A stretch of 64,000 nt of DNA, taken from the NCBI RefSeq assembly GCF_027853965.1, contig NZ_JAQGLB010000015.1, positions 62,001 through 126,000 of the forward strand, read 5' to 3'. Origin of the DNA: Saccharopolyspora indica (GTDB taxonomy: Bacteria; Actinomycetota; Actinomycetes; Mycobacteriales; Pseudonocardiaceae). This document shows positions 16,286 to 44,564 of this stretch, piece by piece; the first letter of the stretch is position 1; the number at the start of each line of letters is the position of its first letter. The position numbers were made by a program, and so were the translations under genes. Under the pieces are notes generated by a model. That model did not search any database. It worked only from the letters and a program-made list of their open reading frames with translations, and had not been told where the DNA came from.

Positions 16286-16330
16286 GGTAGGGGAGCCGGT
16301 AGGGGGTGTCCCTTGAAGCGGTAGGGGGTG
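16286..16330. repeat. Three GGTAGGGG direct repeats before PKS1
   Basis: GGTAGGGGAG (16286-16295), GGTAGGGGGTG (16298-16308) and GGTAGGGGGTG (16320-16330). The last two are identical and start 22 bp apart, two helical turns. Copy two continues into TCCCT, making AGGG(n5)CCCT, similar to the palindrome before the methyltransferase gene. Repeats of this spacing are typical of activator sites in antibiotic promoters. Confidence 0.45.
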
Positions 16331-16518
16331 CGGCAAGGGTCATCCTGCGGACGTATAGAGGATTTTGCGCTGGGGTTGTTATCCGGGTTGGTGCTGGTTA
16401 GTTTTGGTCGGCGAGCCGGGGGAGAACTGGAAAGACTCCGGTGTGCATGTTTTCGGATATTTCATCGCCGTAAGGATTCGTTGCGCTCGTGTGACGAGTT
16501 GAATCGGGAGGCGCCTTT

Positions 16519-33932
<17,414 letters not shown>

Positions 33933-33936
<4 letters not shown>

Positions 33937-36900
33937 CGGAGAGCACCGTGACCACATCGTCGCAGGAGGTCGTGGAAGCACTGCGGGACTCGCTGAAGGA
34001 GGTGAACCGCCTCCGACAGCACAACCAGCAGCTGCTCGCCGCGGCCCGCGAACCCATCGCGATCATCGGCATGAGCTGCCGCTTCCCGGGCGGTGTCCGC
34101 TCACCCGAGCAGCTGTGGCAGCTGGTCGCCGACGGGCGCGATGCGCTGACCGGCTTCCCGGCCGACCGCGGCTGGGACCTGGCGAACCTGTTCCACCCCG
34201 ACCCGGACCACCCCGGCACCTCCTACGTCCGGGAGGGCGGATTCCTCGACGGCGCGGGTGATTTCGACGCCGACTTCTTCGGGATCTCGCCGCGCGAGGC
34301 GCTCGCGACCGACCCGCAGCACCGGCTGCTGCTGGAGCTCACCTGGGAGGTCGTGGAACGGGCCGGGATCGCACCGGACTCGCTGCGCGGCAGCCGGACC
34401 GGCGTCTACCTGGGAACCAACGGCCGCGACTACCCGATGCTGCTGCTGGACGCGCCGGAGGAGATCCAGGGCCACGTCGGCACCGGCAACGCCGCGAGCG
34501 TGGCGTCCGGGCGGGTTTCCTACTCCTTCGGGCTGGAGGGGCCGGCCATCACCGTCGACACCGCGTGCTCGGCGTCGTTGGTGGCGCTGCACCTGGCGTG
34601 CCAGGCGCTGCGCAACGACGAGTGCTCCCTGGCGCTGGTGGGCGGCGTGTCGGTGATGTCCACACCGGACGGTTTCATCGGCTTCAGCAGGCAGCGCGGG
34701 CTCGCCGCCGACGGCCGGTGCAAGGCGTTCGCCGCGGCCGCGGACGGCACGGGCTGGGGCGAGGGGATCGGGATGCTCGCCGTCGAGCGGCTCTCGGACG
34801 CGGTGCGCAACGGGCACCGCGTGCTGGCGGTCGTGCGCGGCTCGGCGGTGAACCAGGACGGCGCCAGCAGCGGGCTGACCGCGCCGAACGGGCCGTCGCA
34901 GGAGCGCGTGATCAGGCAGGCGCTGGCCAACGCCAGGCTCGCCGCGGCCGATGTCGATCTGGTCGAGGCGCACGGCACCGGCACCAGGTTGGGCGATCCG
35001 ATCGAGGCGCAGGCACTGCTGACGACCTACGGCCGGGACCGGGAGCGGCCGCTGCTGCTGGGTTCGGTGAAGTCCAACATCGGGCACACCCAGGCCGCCG
35101 CGGGCGTCGCCGGGGTGATCAAGACGGTGCTGGGCATGCAGCACGGCGTCGCCCCCGCCAGCCTGCACGTCGACGCGCCCACCCCGCAGGTCGACTGGTC
35201 TTCGGGGAACGTGGAGCTGCTGACGACCGCGGTGGACTGGCCGGAGACCGGCCGCCCTCGGCGCGCCGGGGTGTCCTCGTTCGGCGTCAGCGGCACCAAT
35301 GCGCACGTCATCCTGGAGCAGGCGCCCGCCGAGGAGGAGCCGGAAACGACGGCGATCGCCGGTCCGGTGCCGTGGGTGCTGTCGGCCAAGTCCGAGGCGG
35401 CGCTGCGCGCCCAGGCGGGACAGCTGGCCGGGACCACCGCCAGCCCCGCGGACGTCGGGCGTTCGCTGGTGACGGGGCGGTCGGTGTTCGACCACCGGGC
35501 TGTTGCGGTGGCAACCGACCCGCGCTCCGCCCTCGCCGCGTTCGCCGCCGGTGACGAGACGGCGGAGCTGGTCCACGGCAGCGCGCCGCGCCGAGCGGAG
35601 CGCCCGGTGTTCGTCTTCCCCGGACAGGGCTCGCAGTGGCCCGGGATGGCTCTGGAACTGCTCGACTCCGCCCCGGTCTTCGCCGGCACCTGGGAGAGGT
35701 GCTGCGCCGCGATCGAGGCGGTCGCGGACTTCTCGGTCACCGAGGAGCTGCGCGGCCCGTTGGAACGCGTGGACGTGGTGCAGCCGGTGCTGTTCGCCGT
35801 GCTGGTGTCGTTGGCTGAGCTCTGGCGCTCCTACGGCGTCGAACCGGCGGCCGTGGTCGGGCACTCCCAAGGTGAGATCGCCGCCGCGCACGTCGCCGGG
35901 GCGTTGTCGCTGGAGGACGCGGCGCGCATCGTGGTGCTGCGCTCCAGGCTGATCCACCAGGAGCTCGCCGGCAGCGGCGGGATGGTCTCGGTGTCGGCGA
36001 CCGCCGATGACGTGGCGCGGCGGATCCGGCGGTGGGCGGGCGAGATCTCGGTCGCCGCCATCAACGGTCCACTGTCGACAGTGGTGGCGGGCGAACCGGC
36101 GGCGCTGACCGAGTTCGTCGCCGCCTGCACCGAGGACGACGTCCGGGCCAAGGTCGTCCCCGTCGACTACGCGTCGCACTCGGCCCAGGTCGAGCAGATC
36201 CGCGACCAGCTGATCGGCGCTCTGGAGGGCATCCGGCCCCGACCCGCCAGCACCCCGCTGTTCTCGACCGTCATCGGGGACTGGATCGACTCCGAGCGGT
36301 TGACACCGGAGTACTGGTTCACCAACCTGCGCGAAACCGTGCGGTTCGCCTCGGCCGTGCGCAGCCTCGCCGAGCAGGGCCACCGCGCGTTCGTCGAGAT
36401 CAGCCCGCACCCCGTGCTCACCCCGGCCATCGAGCAGTCGGTGCCCGACGAGATCGTCGTGGGCACCCTGCGCCGGGACGACGGCGGCCTGGACCGCTTC
36501 CAGCGCTCGGCCGCCGAGGCCCACGTCCGCGGAGTCCCGGTGGACTGGGGCGCCGCCTTCGACGGGACCGGGGCCCGGATCGTCGACCTGCCGACCTACC
36601 CCTTCCAGCACACCCGCTACTGGCCGGAGCCGGGGACCGGGCGGACGGGCGACCCGGCGGACTGGGGACTGGCCGCCGCCGACCACCCGCTGCTGCCGAC
36701 GAAGGTGCACCGCGCCGACGACGGGACCCTGCTGCTCACCGGCTCGGTGTCCACCCGCACCCACCGGTGGCTGGCGGACCACAGCGTGCTCGGGCAGGTG
36801 ATCGCGCCCGGCTCGCTGTTCGTGGAGCTGGCCGCGCGGGCCGCCGCCGAGCTCGGGACGCACGCGCTCGAAGAACTCGTCCTGGAAACACCCCTCGTGC

Positions 36901-39347
36901 TCACCGACGAGACCACCCACCACCTCCAGGTGGTCGCCGGCGGTTCCTCGGTGAGCATCCACTCCCGCCCGGCCGACGCCGCGCCGGACGAGCCGTGGAC
37001 GCGGCACGCCAGCGGCGTGACCGGCGGGCCCGCGCCGGTGCCCGGGGGACTGGTGGAATGGCCGCCTCCCGGGGCGGCACCGCTGGAGGTCACCGGGATG
37101 TACGAGCGCCTGGCCGAGTCCGGCATCGAATACGGTCCGCACTTCCAGGGGTTGCGGGCGGCGTGGCAGCGCGGCACCGAGATCTTCGCCGACGTCCGGC
37201 TCCCGCACGACGCGCGCTTCGGGGTGCACCCGGCGCTGCTGGACGCCGCCCTGCACGGGATGGGAGTGGGCGATGTCTTCGCCCGCGGCGACGACGACCA
37301 GGGGCGGGTCGCGTTCAACTGGAGCGGCGTGGCCCTGCACACCTCCGGTGCGTCCGCGCTGCGCGTGCGGCTGAGCCCGACCGAATCCGGCGGGGTGTCG
37401 CTGCTGGCGTGCGACGAGGCGGGCATGCCGGTGATCGCGGTCGACTCGGTGGTGATGCGCCCGGTCTCGGCCGACCGGTTGGCCGGAGCGGGGCGCAATT
37501 CGCTGTTCCGCATCAACTGGTCGCCGGTGTCGCCGGAAACCGGCGACGAGCCCGGCTGGGTGCAGCTCGGGGACTGGACGGGAATCGAGCCTGCGGAGCA
37601 ACCCTCGGGTGCGTTCGGCACGCTCGCCGAGCTCGGTGCGGCGATCGATCGCGGTCTCGCCGTCCCGGAGGTCGTGGCGATGCGCTGCCCGCAGAGCTCG
37701 GCGGCGCTGCCGGAAGCGGTGCGCGCGGCGCTCGGCGACATCGCGGAGACGCTGCGGACGTGGCTGGCGGACGGCCGGTTCGCCGATTCCCGCCTGGCCG
37801 TCGTGACGCGGGGCGCGATGTCCTCGGCGGACGCGCCGGAACTGGTCGACGCCGCTGCGTGGGGTTTGCTGCGCAGCGCGCAGTCCGAGCACCCGGACCG
37901 GTTCGTGCTGGTCGACCTGGACGACGGTGCGGCTCCGCAGCTGGGACGCGTGTTCGCGCTGGACGAGCCGCAGATCGCGGTGCGCGGCGAGCAGCTGGTG
38001 GCGCCCCGGCTGGAGCGGGTGGCGGCCACCGGGGGCGACGGGTTCGGGTTCCACCCGGACGGCACCGTGCTGATCACCGGCGCGACCGGCGGTCTCGGCA
38101 GGCTGGTGGCCCGCCACCTGGCCGCCGAGCACGGGGTGCGCCACCTGGTGCTGCTGTCCCGCAGCGGCGCCGCGGCCCGCGGTGCGGCGGAGCTGACCGC
38201 CGAGCTCGCCGAGCTGGGCGCGCGGGCCGAGCTCATCGCTTGCGACATCGCCGACCGGGACGCCCTGGCCGCGATCGTCGGAGTCATCCCGCCCGAGCAC
38301 CCGCTGACCGGGGTGGTGCACACCGCCGGGGTGGTCGCCGACGCCACCGTGGAATCGCTCACCGCCGAGCAGCTCGCCGAGGTGCTCGCGCCCAAAGTGG
38401 ACGGTGGGTGGGCGTTGCACGAGCTCACCGCCGACCTGGATCTCGCGGCGTTCGTGGTGTTCTCCTCGGGCGCGACGACCTTCGGCGGGCCCGGGCAGGG
38501 CAGCTACGCCGCGGCCAACGCCTTCCTGGACGGGCTGGCCCGCCACCGGAGGGCAGCCGGTCTCCCCGCGGTCTCGCTGGCGTGGGGGATGTGGGCGGAG
38601 GCCAACGGCATGGGCTCCCGGCTCGACGACGTCGCGCTGGCCCGCATGGCTCGCAACGGAGCGCTGCCGCTCTCGGTGCCCGAGGGCCTCGCCCTGTTCG
38701 ACGCCGCGCACGGTGCCGCCGATCCGAACCTGGTGCCGGTCCGGCTGGACATCGCCGCCATCCGCGGGCAAGCCGACTCGGCGCCTCCGCTGATGCGCGC
38801 CCTGGTGCCCGCCGCGGGCGGGCGGGACGCCGAGCAGGCCGGTGCCTCCCTGGCGGACCGGCTCGCCGGGATGTCCGAGGAGGACCGCGGCCGGGCGCTG
38901 CTCGACCTGGTGCGGGCCAACGCGGCCGTCGTGCTCGGCCACGGATCGGCTGCGGACGTCGACCCGGATCGCGGCTTCATGGCGATGGGCTTCGACTCGC
39001 TGACGGCCGTCGAGCTGCGCAACCGGCTGACCCGCGCGGCGGGCGTGCGGTTGCGGCCGACGCTGGTGTTCGACTTCCCGACACCGGCGGGGCTGGCCGC
39101 GCACCTGCGCGAGCAGCTCAGCTTCCCCGAGGTCTCACCGGCGGCACCGGTGCTGGCGAAGCTGGACGAGGTCCGGGCCGCCCTGGCAGCCGAAGCGGGC
39201 GTGCGGGACGAAGTCGTACCGGTGCTGCGGGAATTGCTGGCGTCGTGCGACGACGACGCCGCGGCACCGGATCTGGACTCGGCAACCGATGACGAGCTCT
39301 TCGCGCTCGTCGACGAGGGGCTCGACCGAGGAGTGGAGATCGCGTGA
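33933..39347 (+). CDS. PKS2: module 4, KS-AT(methylmalonyl)-DH-KR-ACP
   Basis: 1804 residues; the ATG overlaps the PKS1 stop. The N-terminal docking coiled coil (about 10-38) reads VVEALRDSLKEVNRL. KS from 40, Cys212; the usual MDPQQR reads TDPQHR. AT Ser645 in GHSQG and YASH (746-749): methylmalonyl-CoA. DH with His950 in an intact HxxxGxxxxP motif and Asp1104. KR with TGATGGLG from 1382, Ser1512, Tyr1525, Asn1529 and VAD in the B-type position. ACP Ser1689. The tail carries DSATDDELFALVDEGL, the partner type for the PKS3 head. Expected outcome: methyl-branched E double bond. DH and AT are close to those of module 1, indicating recent duplication. Confidence 0.95.
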
Positions 39348-42300
39348 CCGATCAGGACAAGCTCCGCGACTACCTGAAGCGGGCGATCAACGACGCTCGC
39401 AGGGCGAGCAAGAAGCTCCGCCTGCTGGAGGACCAGCAGCACGAACCGATCGCCATCGTCGGCATGGGCTGCAGGTACCCGGGCGGCGTCGCCTCGCCCG
39501 ACGACCTGTGGCGGCTGGTGGCCGCCGGTGGCGACGCGATCTCCGGCTTCCCCGCCGATCGCGGCTGGGACGTCGACGGGCTCTTCCACCCCGATCCGGA
39601 CCACCCCGGGACCACCTACGTCACCGCGGGCGGTTTCCTCACCGGCGCCGGGCACTTCGACCCGGAGTTCTTCGGGATCTCGCCCCGCGAGGCGCTCGGC
39701 ATGGACCCGCAGCAGCGGCTCCTGCTGGAGGTGTCCTGGGAGGCCCTGGAGCACGCCCGCCTCGACCCGAGCTCGCTGCGGGGCAGCCGCACCGGGGTGT
39801 TCGCCGGCATCAGCAGCCTGGACTACGCGAACCTGCTGGCGGCCACCGCGGCCGGGCGCGGCGGCACGCTGTCGATGAGCACCGGTGGGAGCCTGGTCTC
39901 CGGCCGCGTCGCCTACACCCTCGGCCTGGAGGGACCGGCGGTCACCGTGGACACCGCGTGCTCCTCCTCGCTGGTCGCGCTGCACCAGGCGATCCGGGCG
40001 CTGAGAGCCGGCGAGTGCGAGCTCGCGCTGGCCGGCGGCGTGACGGTGATCTCCGAGCCGGGGCCGTTCGTCACCTTCAGCAGGCAACGCGGACTCGCCA
40101 GGGACGGCCGGTGCAAGGCGTTCGCGGCGAGCGCGGACGGCTTCAGCCTCGCCGAAGGCGTCGGCGTGCTGGTGGTGGAGCGGCTGTCCGACGCGACGCG
40201 CCTCGGCCACCCGGTGCTGGCGGTCGTGCGCGGCTCCGCGGTGAACCAGGACGGCGCGAGCAGCGGCTTCAGCGTCCCCAACGGTCCCGCGCAGGAGCGG
40301 GTCATCCGGGACGCGCTGGCCGACGCCCGGCTCCAGGCGTCCGATGTGGACGCGGTCGAAGCGCACGGGACCGGGACGTCGCTGGGCGACCCCATCGAGG
40401 CCAGCGCGCTGCTGGCGACCTACGGGCAGGAGCGGGAGCACCCGCTGCTGCTCGGGTCGGTGAAGTCCAACATCGCGCACACCCAGGCGGCGGCCGGGGT
40501 GGCCGGGGTGATCAAGGTCGTGCAGGCGATGCGCCGCGGCGTGCTGCCCGAGACGCTGCACGTGGACGAACCCTCGCCGCACGTCGACTGGTCGGCTGGT
40601 GCGGTGCGGCTGCTGACCTCGGCGCAGGAGTGGCCGCGGACCGGTCGGCCCTCGCGCGCCGGGGTGTCGTCGTTCGGCATCAGCGGAACCAACGCGCACG
40701 TCGTCCTGGAGCACGTCCCCGCGGACGATCCCGAGCCGACCGCGGAACCGGGCCCGGTCCCGTGGGTGCTGTCGGCCCGCACCGACCGGGCGCTGCGGGA
40801 TCAGGCGAGCAGGCTGCTGAAGCACCTGGAAACGACGGCCGACCCGATCGCGGACATCGGCCTGTCGCTGGCGACCACCCGCCCGGCGCTGCGGCGTCGC
40901 GCCGCCGTCGTCGGTGCCGACCGCGACGAGCTGGCCGCGGGGCTGCTCGATCTCGTTCGCGCCGAGCCGCCCGGAAGCCCGGCCGACGCCGACGGCAAGG
41001 TCGTCTTCGTCTTCCCCGGCCAGGGATCGCAGTGGCCGGGCATGGCCGTGGAACTGCTGACCACCTCGCCGGTGTTCGCCAGGAAGATGGCCGAGTGCGC
41101 GACCGCGCTGCAACCGCACGTGGACTGGTCCCTGCCGGAGGTCCTGAGCGGTCCGCTCGACGAGGTCGACGTCGTGCAACCGGCGCTGTTCGCGGTGCTG
41201 GTGTCGCTCGCCGAGCTGTGGCGCTCCTGCGGCGTGGAACCGGCGGCCGTGGTCGGCCACTCGCAAGGCGAGATCGCCGCCGCGCACGTCGCGGGCGCGC
41301 TGTCGCTGGAGGACGCGGCGCGGGTGGTCGCGTTGCGCTCCGGCCTGATCCGCGAGCACCTCGCCGGTCGCGGCGGGATGGCTTCGATCGCCCTGCCGGA
41401 GACCGAGGTGCTCGACCGGATCGCGAGCAGGCCCGGGCTGTCGGTGGCGGCGGTCAACGGCCCGTCCGCGGTCGTCGTCTCCGGCGCTCCGGACGCGTTG
41501 GCCGAGCTGGTCGCCGAGTGCGAGCGCGACGAGGTGCGGGCCAAGCTCGTCCCCGTCGACTACGCCTCGCACTCGCCGCAGGTGGAGGAGATCCGCGAGG
41601 AGCTGCTCGCCGCGCTCGGCGGGATCACCCCGGGCAGCGCGGAGATCCCGTTCTTCTCCACGGTGACCGGTGACTGGCTGGACACCACCGAGCTGGACGC
41701 GCGCTACTGGTACGAGAACCTCCGCCGGCCGGTCCGCTTCGACACCGCCGTCACCGGGCTCGCCGCCGGCGGCCACGGGATCTTCGTCGAGACCAGCCCG
41801 CACCCGGTGCTGACCATGCCCGTCCAGGACGGTGCCGTCGACTGCGTCGCGCTGGGAACGCTGCGCCGCGACGACGGCGGGTTGCCGCGCTTCCTCGCCT
41901 CGCTGGGAGAGCTGCACTCCCGCGGGGTGTCCCCGGACTGGCGAGCCGTGTTCCCGACCGCTCGCCGGGTCGACCTGCCCACGTACGCCTTCCAGCACGA
42001 GCGGTTCTGGCCGGAACCGGAGCCCGCGGGCGCGGGCGACCTGGGGTCGGCCGGTCTCACGGCCACCGATCACCCGCTGGTCGCGGCCGCCGTGGAGCTG
42101 CCGGACTCCGCCGGTTTCGTGCTCACCGGGCAGGTGTCGCCGCGCACCCACCCGTGGCTGGGCGAGCACGTGGTGCTGGGGCGGGCGATCCTGCCGGGCA
42201 CCGCGTTCCTGGAACTCGCACTGCGCGCCGCCGGTGCGGCCGGGATGGACCGCGTGGAGGAGCTGACCCTGCGGACCCCGCTGGTGCTGCCCGACGACGG

Positions 42301-44551
42301 GGTGCAGATCCAGGTCGCGGTGGGCGCCGACGACGCGGGGACCAGACCGATCACCATCCACTCCCGCCAGGGCGACGGGCCGTGGACCCGGCACGCGGAA
42401 GGCTCGCTGTCCGGCGACGCCGCCCCCGGGGTGGCGGTGGAGTGGCCGCCTGCCGGGGCGGAACCCGTTGCCGTCGACCAGGTCTACGCCGAGCTGGCCG
42501 CGGCCGGGATCGACTACGGCGGCGCGTTCCGCGGGCTGCGCGCGGCCTGGGTGCGCGACGGCGAGGTGTTCGCCGAGATCCGGCTGCCGGACTCCGGTGG
42601 TGCGGACGGTTTCGGGATCCACCCCGCGCTGCTGGACGCCGCGCTGCACCCGGCGGATCCGGCGCTGGAACGCGCCGACGACGCGGCGCGACTGCCCTTC
42701 TCCTGGCGCGGTGTGTCCCTGCACCGCTCCGGCGCCGCGGCGCTGCGGGTGCGGCTGGCCTCGGCAGGCGCCGATGCGCTGTCGTTGCAGGCCACCGACG
42801 ACGCCGGTGTTCCGGTCCTGTCCGTCGGTTCCCTGGTGCTCCGACCGGTCAGCGCCGAGCAGTTCGCGCGCGAGGACGCCCTGTTCGGCATCGAGTGGAC
42901 CGACCAGCCCGTCAGCGGTGGCGCGGACGTCGTCGCGGTGCCGTGCCCGTCCGGTGCGGACACCCGGGACGTGCTGGTGAAGGTGCTGGAACTGCTGCGG
43001 TCGTGGCTCGCCGACGAGCGCAGCGAGCACAGCAGGCTCGCGGTGGTGACGCGGGGCGCGGTCGCCATCGGCGACGGCGAAGTGCCGGACCTGACCCAGG
43101 CCGCGGTGTGCGGACTGGTCCGCACCGCGCAGTCCGAGCATCCCGGGCGCTTCGTGCTGGTCGACGTGGACGACCCGGCGTCGGACGTCCCGCGCTGCGA
43201 CGAGCCGCAACTCGCGATCCGCAACGGCGTGGCGCACGCACCGCGGTTGGCCCGCGCCAGCGCCGACCCGGGCACCAGCGCACCGTTCGACCCCGACGGC
43301 ACCGTGCTGATCACCGGCGGGTCCGGCACGCTGGCCGGGCTGATCGCCCGCCACCTGGTGGCCGAGCACGGCGCGCGGCACCTCCTGCTGGCCAGCCGAT
43401 CCGGATCGGTGAGCCCCGCCGCCGGTGATCTCGACGCCTCGGTGACCGGGGTGGCCTGCGACGTCGCCGACCGCGACTCGGTGGCGAAGCTGCTGGCCGG
43501 GATCGACGACGCGCACCCGTTGCGGGCGGTCGTGCACACCGCGGGCGTGGTCGACGACGGGGTCGTCGAATCGCTGACGCCCGAGCAGATCGACCGCGTG
43601 CTGAGGCCCAAGCTCGACGGTGCGCGGAACCTGCACGAGCTCACCCGGGAGCTGGAGCTCGACGCGTTCGTGCTCTTCTCCTCCGCTGCGACCACCTTCG
43701 GTGCGCCCGGGCAGGGCAACTACGCCGCGGCCAACGCCGCGCTCGACGCCCTGGCCCAGCAGCGGCACCGCGACGGGCTGCCCGCGGTGTCCCTGGCGTG
43801 GGGCCTGTGGGCCGAGCGCAGCGGCCTGACCAGCGATCTCGGTGAAGCCGACCTGGCCAGGATGTCCCGCAGCGGATCCGCTCCGATGTCCACACCGGAC
43901 GCGGTGGCGCTCTTCGACCGGGCGCTGCGAATCGGTTCCCCGGTGCTCGTCCCGGTGCACCTGGACAGCGCGGTGCTCAGCGAGCAGGCGCGTTCCGGTG
44001 CGCTGCCCGCGGTGCTGCGAGGTCTGGTGCGCACGCCGGTCAGCACGGCGGACGACTCGATCGCTCGCGACGAGCTCGGCGCACTGCCCGCACCGGAGCG
44101 GGAAGCGCGCTTGCTCGCCATCGTGCGCAGCTACGCGGCAGCGGTGCTGGCGTACGGCTCGACGTCGGCGGTCGAACCGGCGAAACCCTTCAAGGAACTG
44201 GGCTTCGACTCGCTGACCGCGGTGGAACTGCGCAACAGGCTCGCGGCGGCGACCGGCCTGCGGCTGCGGGCGACGTTGGTGTTCGACCACCCGACCCCGG
44301 CGCAGCTCGCGGCCTTCCTCACCGCGCAGTTCGCCGAGCCGGACGCCGCGGCCGGCGCCGATGCGGTCCTCGCCGACGTCGAGGAGCTGGCCCGCCGCCT
44401 GGCCGGGCTGGCCGAAGCCGACCGCGGCCGCGTCCTCGACCGGCTCCGGGACCTGATGCCGCGGCACAGCACCACCGAGGCGGCGGCGCGGCTGAGCACA
44501 GCCGACGACGAGGAGATGTTCGCCTTCATCGACCAGGAACTTGGCGCCTGA
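39344..44551 (+). CDS. PKS3: module 5, KS-AT(methylmalonyl)-DH-KR-ACP
   Basis: 1735 residues; the GTG start overlaps the PKS2 stop (GTGA). The docking head reads MTDQDKLRDYLKRA, the same class as PKS4. KS Cys206. AT Ser640 and YASH (740-743): methylmalonyl-CoA. DH with His942, intact HxxxGxxxxP, and Asp1098; the usual YGPAF is YGGAF. KR with TGGSGTLAG from 1324, VDD motif, Ser1447, Tyr1460, Asn1464: active, B-type. ACP Ser1623. The tail contains STADDEEMFAFIDQEL, like PKS2. Expected outcome: a second methyl-branched double bond, conjugated with that of module 4. Confidence 0.95.
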   Translation: MTDQDKLRDYLKRAINDARRASKKLRLLEDQQHEPIAIVGMGCRYPGGVASPDDLWRLVAAGGDAISGFPADRGWDVDGLFHPDPDHPGTTYVTAGGFLTGAGHFDPEFFGISPREALGMDPQQRLLLEVSWEALEHARLDPSSLRGSRTGVFAGISSLDYANLLAATAAGRGGTLSMSTGGSLVSGRVAYTLGLEGPAVTVDTACSSSLVALHQAIRALRAGECELALAGGVTVISEPGPFVTFSRQRGLARDGRCKAFAASADGFSLAEGVGVLVVERLSDATRLGHPVLAVVRGSAVNQDGASSGFSVPNGPAQERVIRDALADARLQASDVDAVEAHGTGTSLGDPIEASALLATYGQEREHPLLLGSVKSNIAHTQAAAGVAGVIKVVQAMRRGVLPETLHVDEPSPHVDWSAGAVRLLTSAQEWPRTGRPSRAGVSSFGISGTNAHVVLEHVPADDPEPTAEPGPVPWVLSARTDRALRDQASRLLKHLETTADPIADIGLSLATTRPALRRRAAVVGADRDELAAGLLDLVRAEPPGSPADADGKVVFVFPGQGSQWPGMAVELLTTSPVFARKMAECATALQPHVDWSLPEVLSGPLDEVDVVQPALFAVLVSLAELWRSCGVEPAAVVGHSQGEIAAAHVAGALSLEDAARVVALRSGLIREHLAGRGGMASIALPETEVLDRIASRPGLSVAAVNGPSAVVVSGAPDALAELVAECERDEVRAKLVPVDYASHSPQVEEIREELLAALGGITPGSAEIPFFSTVTGDWLDTTELDARYWYENLRRPVRFDTAVTGLAAGGHGIFVETSPHPVLTMPVQDGAVDCVALGTLRRDDGGLPRFLASLGELHSRGVSPDWRAVFPTARRVDLPTYAFQHERFWPEPEPAGAGDLGSAGLTATDHPLVAAAVELPDSAGFVLTGQVSPRTHPWLGEHVVLGRAILPGTAFLELALRAAGAAGMDRVEELTLRTPLVLPDDGVQIQVAVGADDAGTRPITIHSRQGDGPWTRHAEGSLSGDAAPGVAVEWPPAGAEPVAVDQVYAELAAAGIDYGGAFRGLRAAWVRDGEVFAEIRLPDSGGADGFGIHPALLDAALHPADPALERADDAARLPFSWRGVSLHRSGAAALRVRLASAGADALSLQATDDAGVPVLSVGSLVLRPVSAEQFAREDALFGIEWTDQPVSGGADVVAVPCPSGADTRDVLVKVLELLRSWLADERSEHSRLAVVTRGAVAIGDGEVPDLTQAAVCGLVRTAQSEHPGRFVLVDVDDPASDVPRCDEPQLAIRNGVAHAPRLARASADPGTSAPFDPDGTVLITGGSGTLAGLIARHLVAEHGARHLLLASRSGSVSPAAGDLDASVTGVACDVADRDSVAKLLAGIDDAHPLRAVVHTAGVVDDGVVESLTPEQIDRVLRPKLDGARNLHELTRELELDAFVLFSSAATTFGAPGQGNYAAANAALDALAQQRHRDGLPAVSLAWGLWAERSGLTSDLGEADLARMSRSGSAPMSTPDAVALFDRALRIGSPVLVPVHLDSAVLSEQARSGALPAVLRGLVRTPVSTADDSIARDELGALPAPEREARLLAIVRSYAAAVLAYGSTSAVEPAKPFKELGFDSLTAVELRNRLAAATGLRLRATLVFDHPTPAQLAAFLTAQFAEPDAAAGADAVLADVEELARRLAGLAEADRGRVLDRLRDLMPRHSTTEAAARLSTADDEEMFAFIDQELGA

Positions 44552-44564
44552 CCGGGAGAACCAG

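Larger units (their letters stand above)
16096..16518. other. Divergent regulatory region, dpgA / PKS1
   Basis: 423 bp without a supportable gene. It contains a 6+1+6 palindrome just upstream of dpgA, a -35/-10-like pair pointing toward PKS1, and three GGTAGGGG-type repeats before PKS1, each listed separately. GGGAGG lies before the PKS1 ATG. This is the best place to look for binding of the LAL regulator, because both the starter genes and the assembly line start here. Confidence 0.8.

Noticed and set aside
35750..41350. Near-repeat DNA between the AT domains of modules 4 and 5 as a recombination hotspot
   Set aside because: Similarity is clear but not exact and is normal for paralogous AT domains of the same specificity; no long identical tract was seen.
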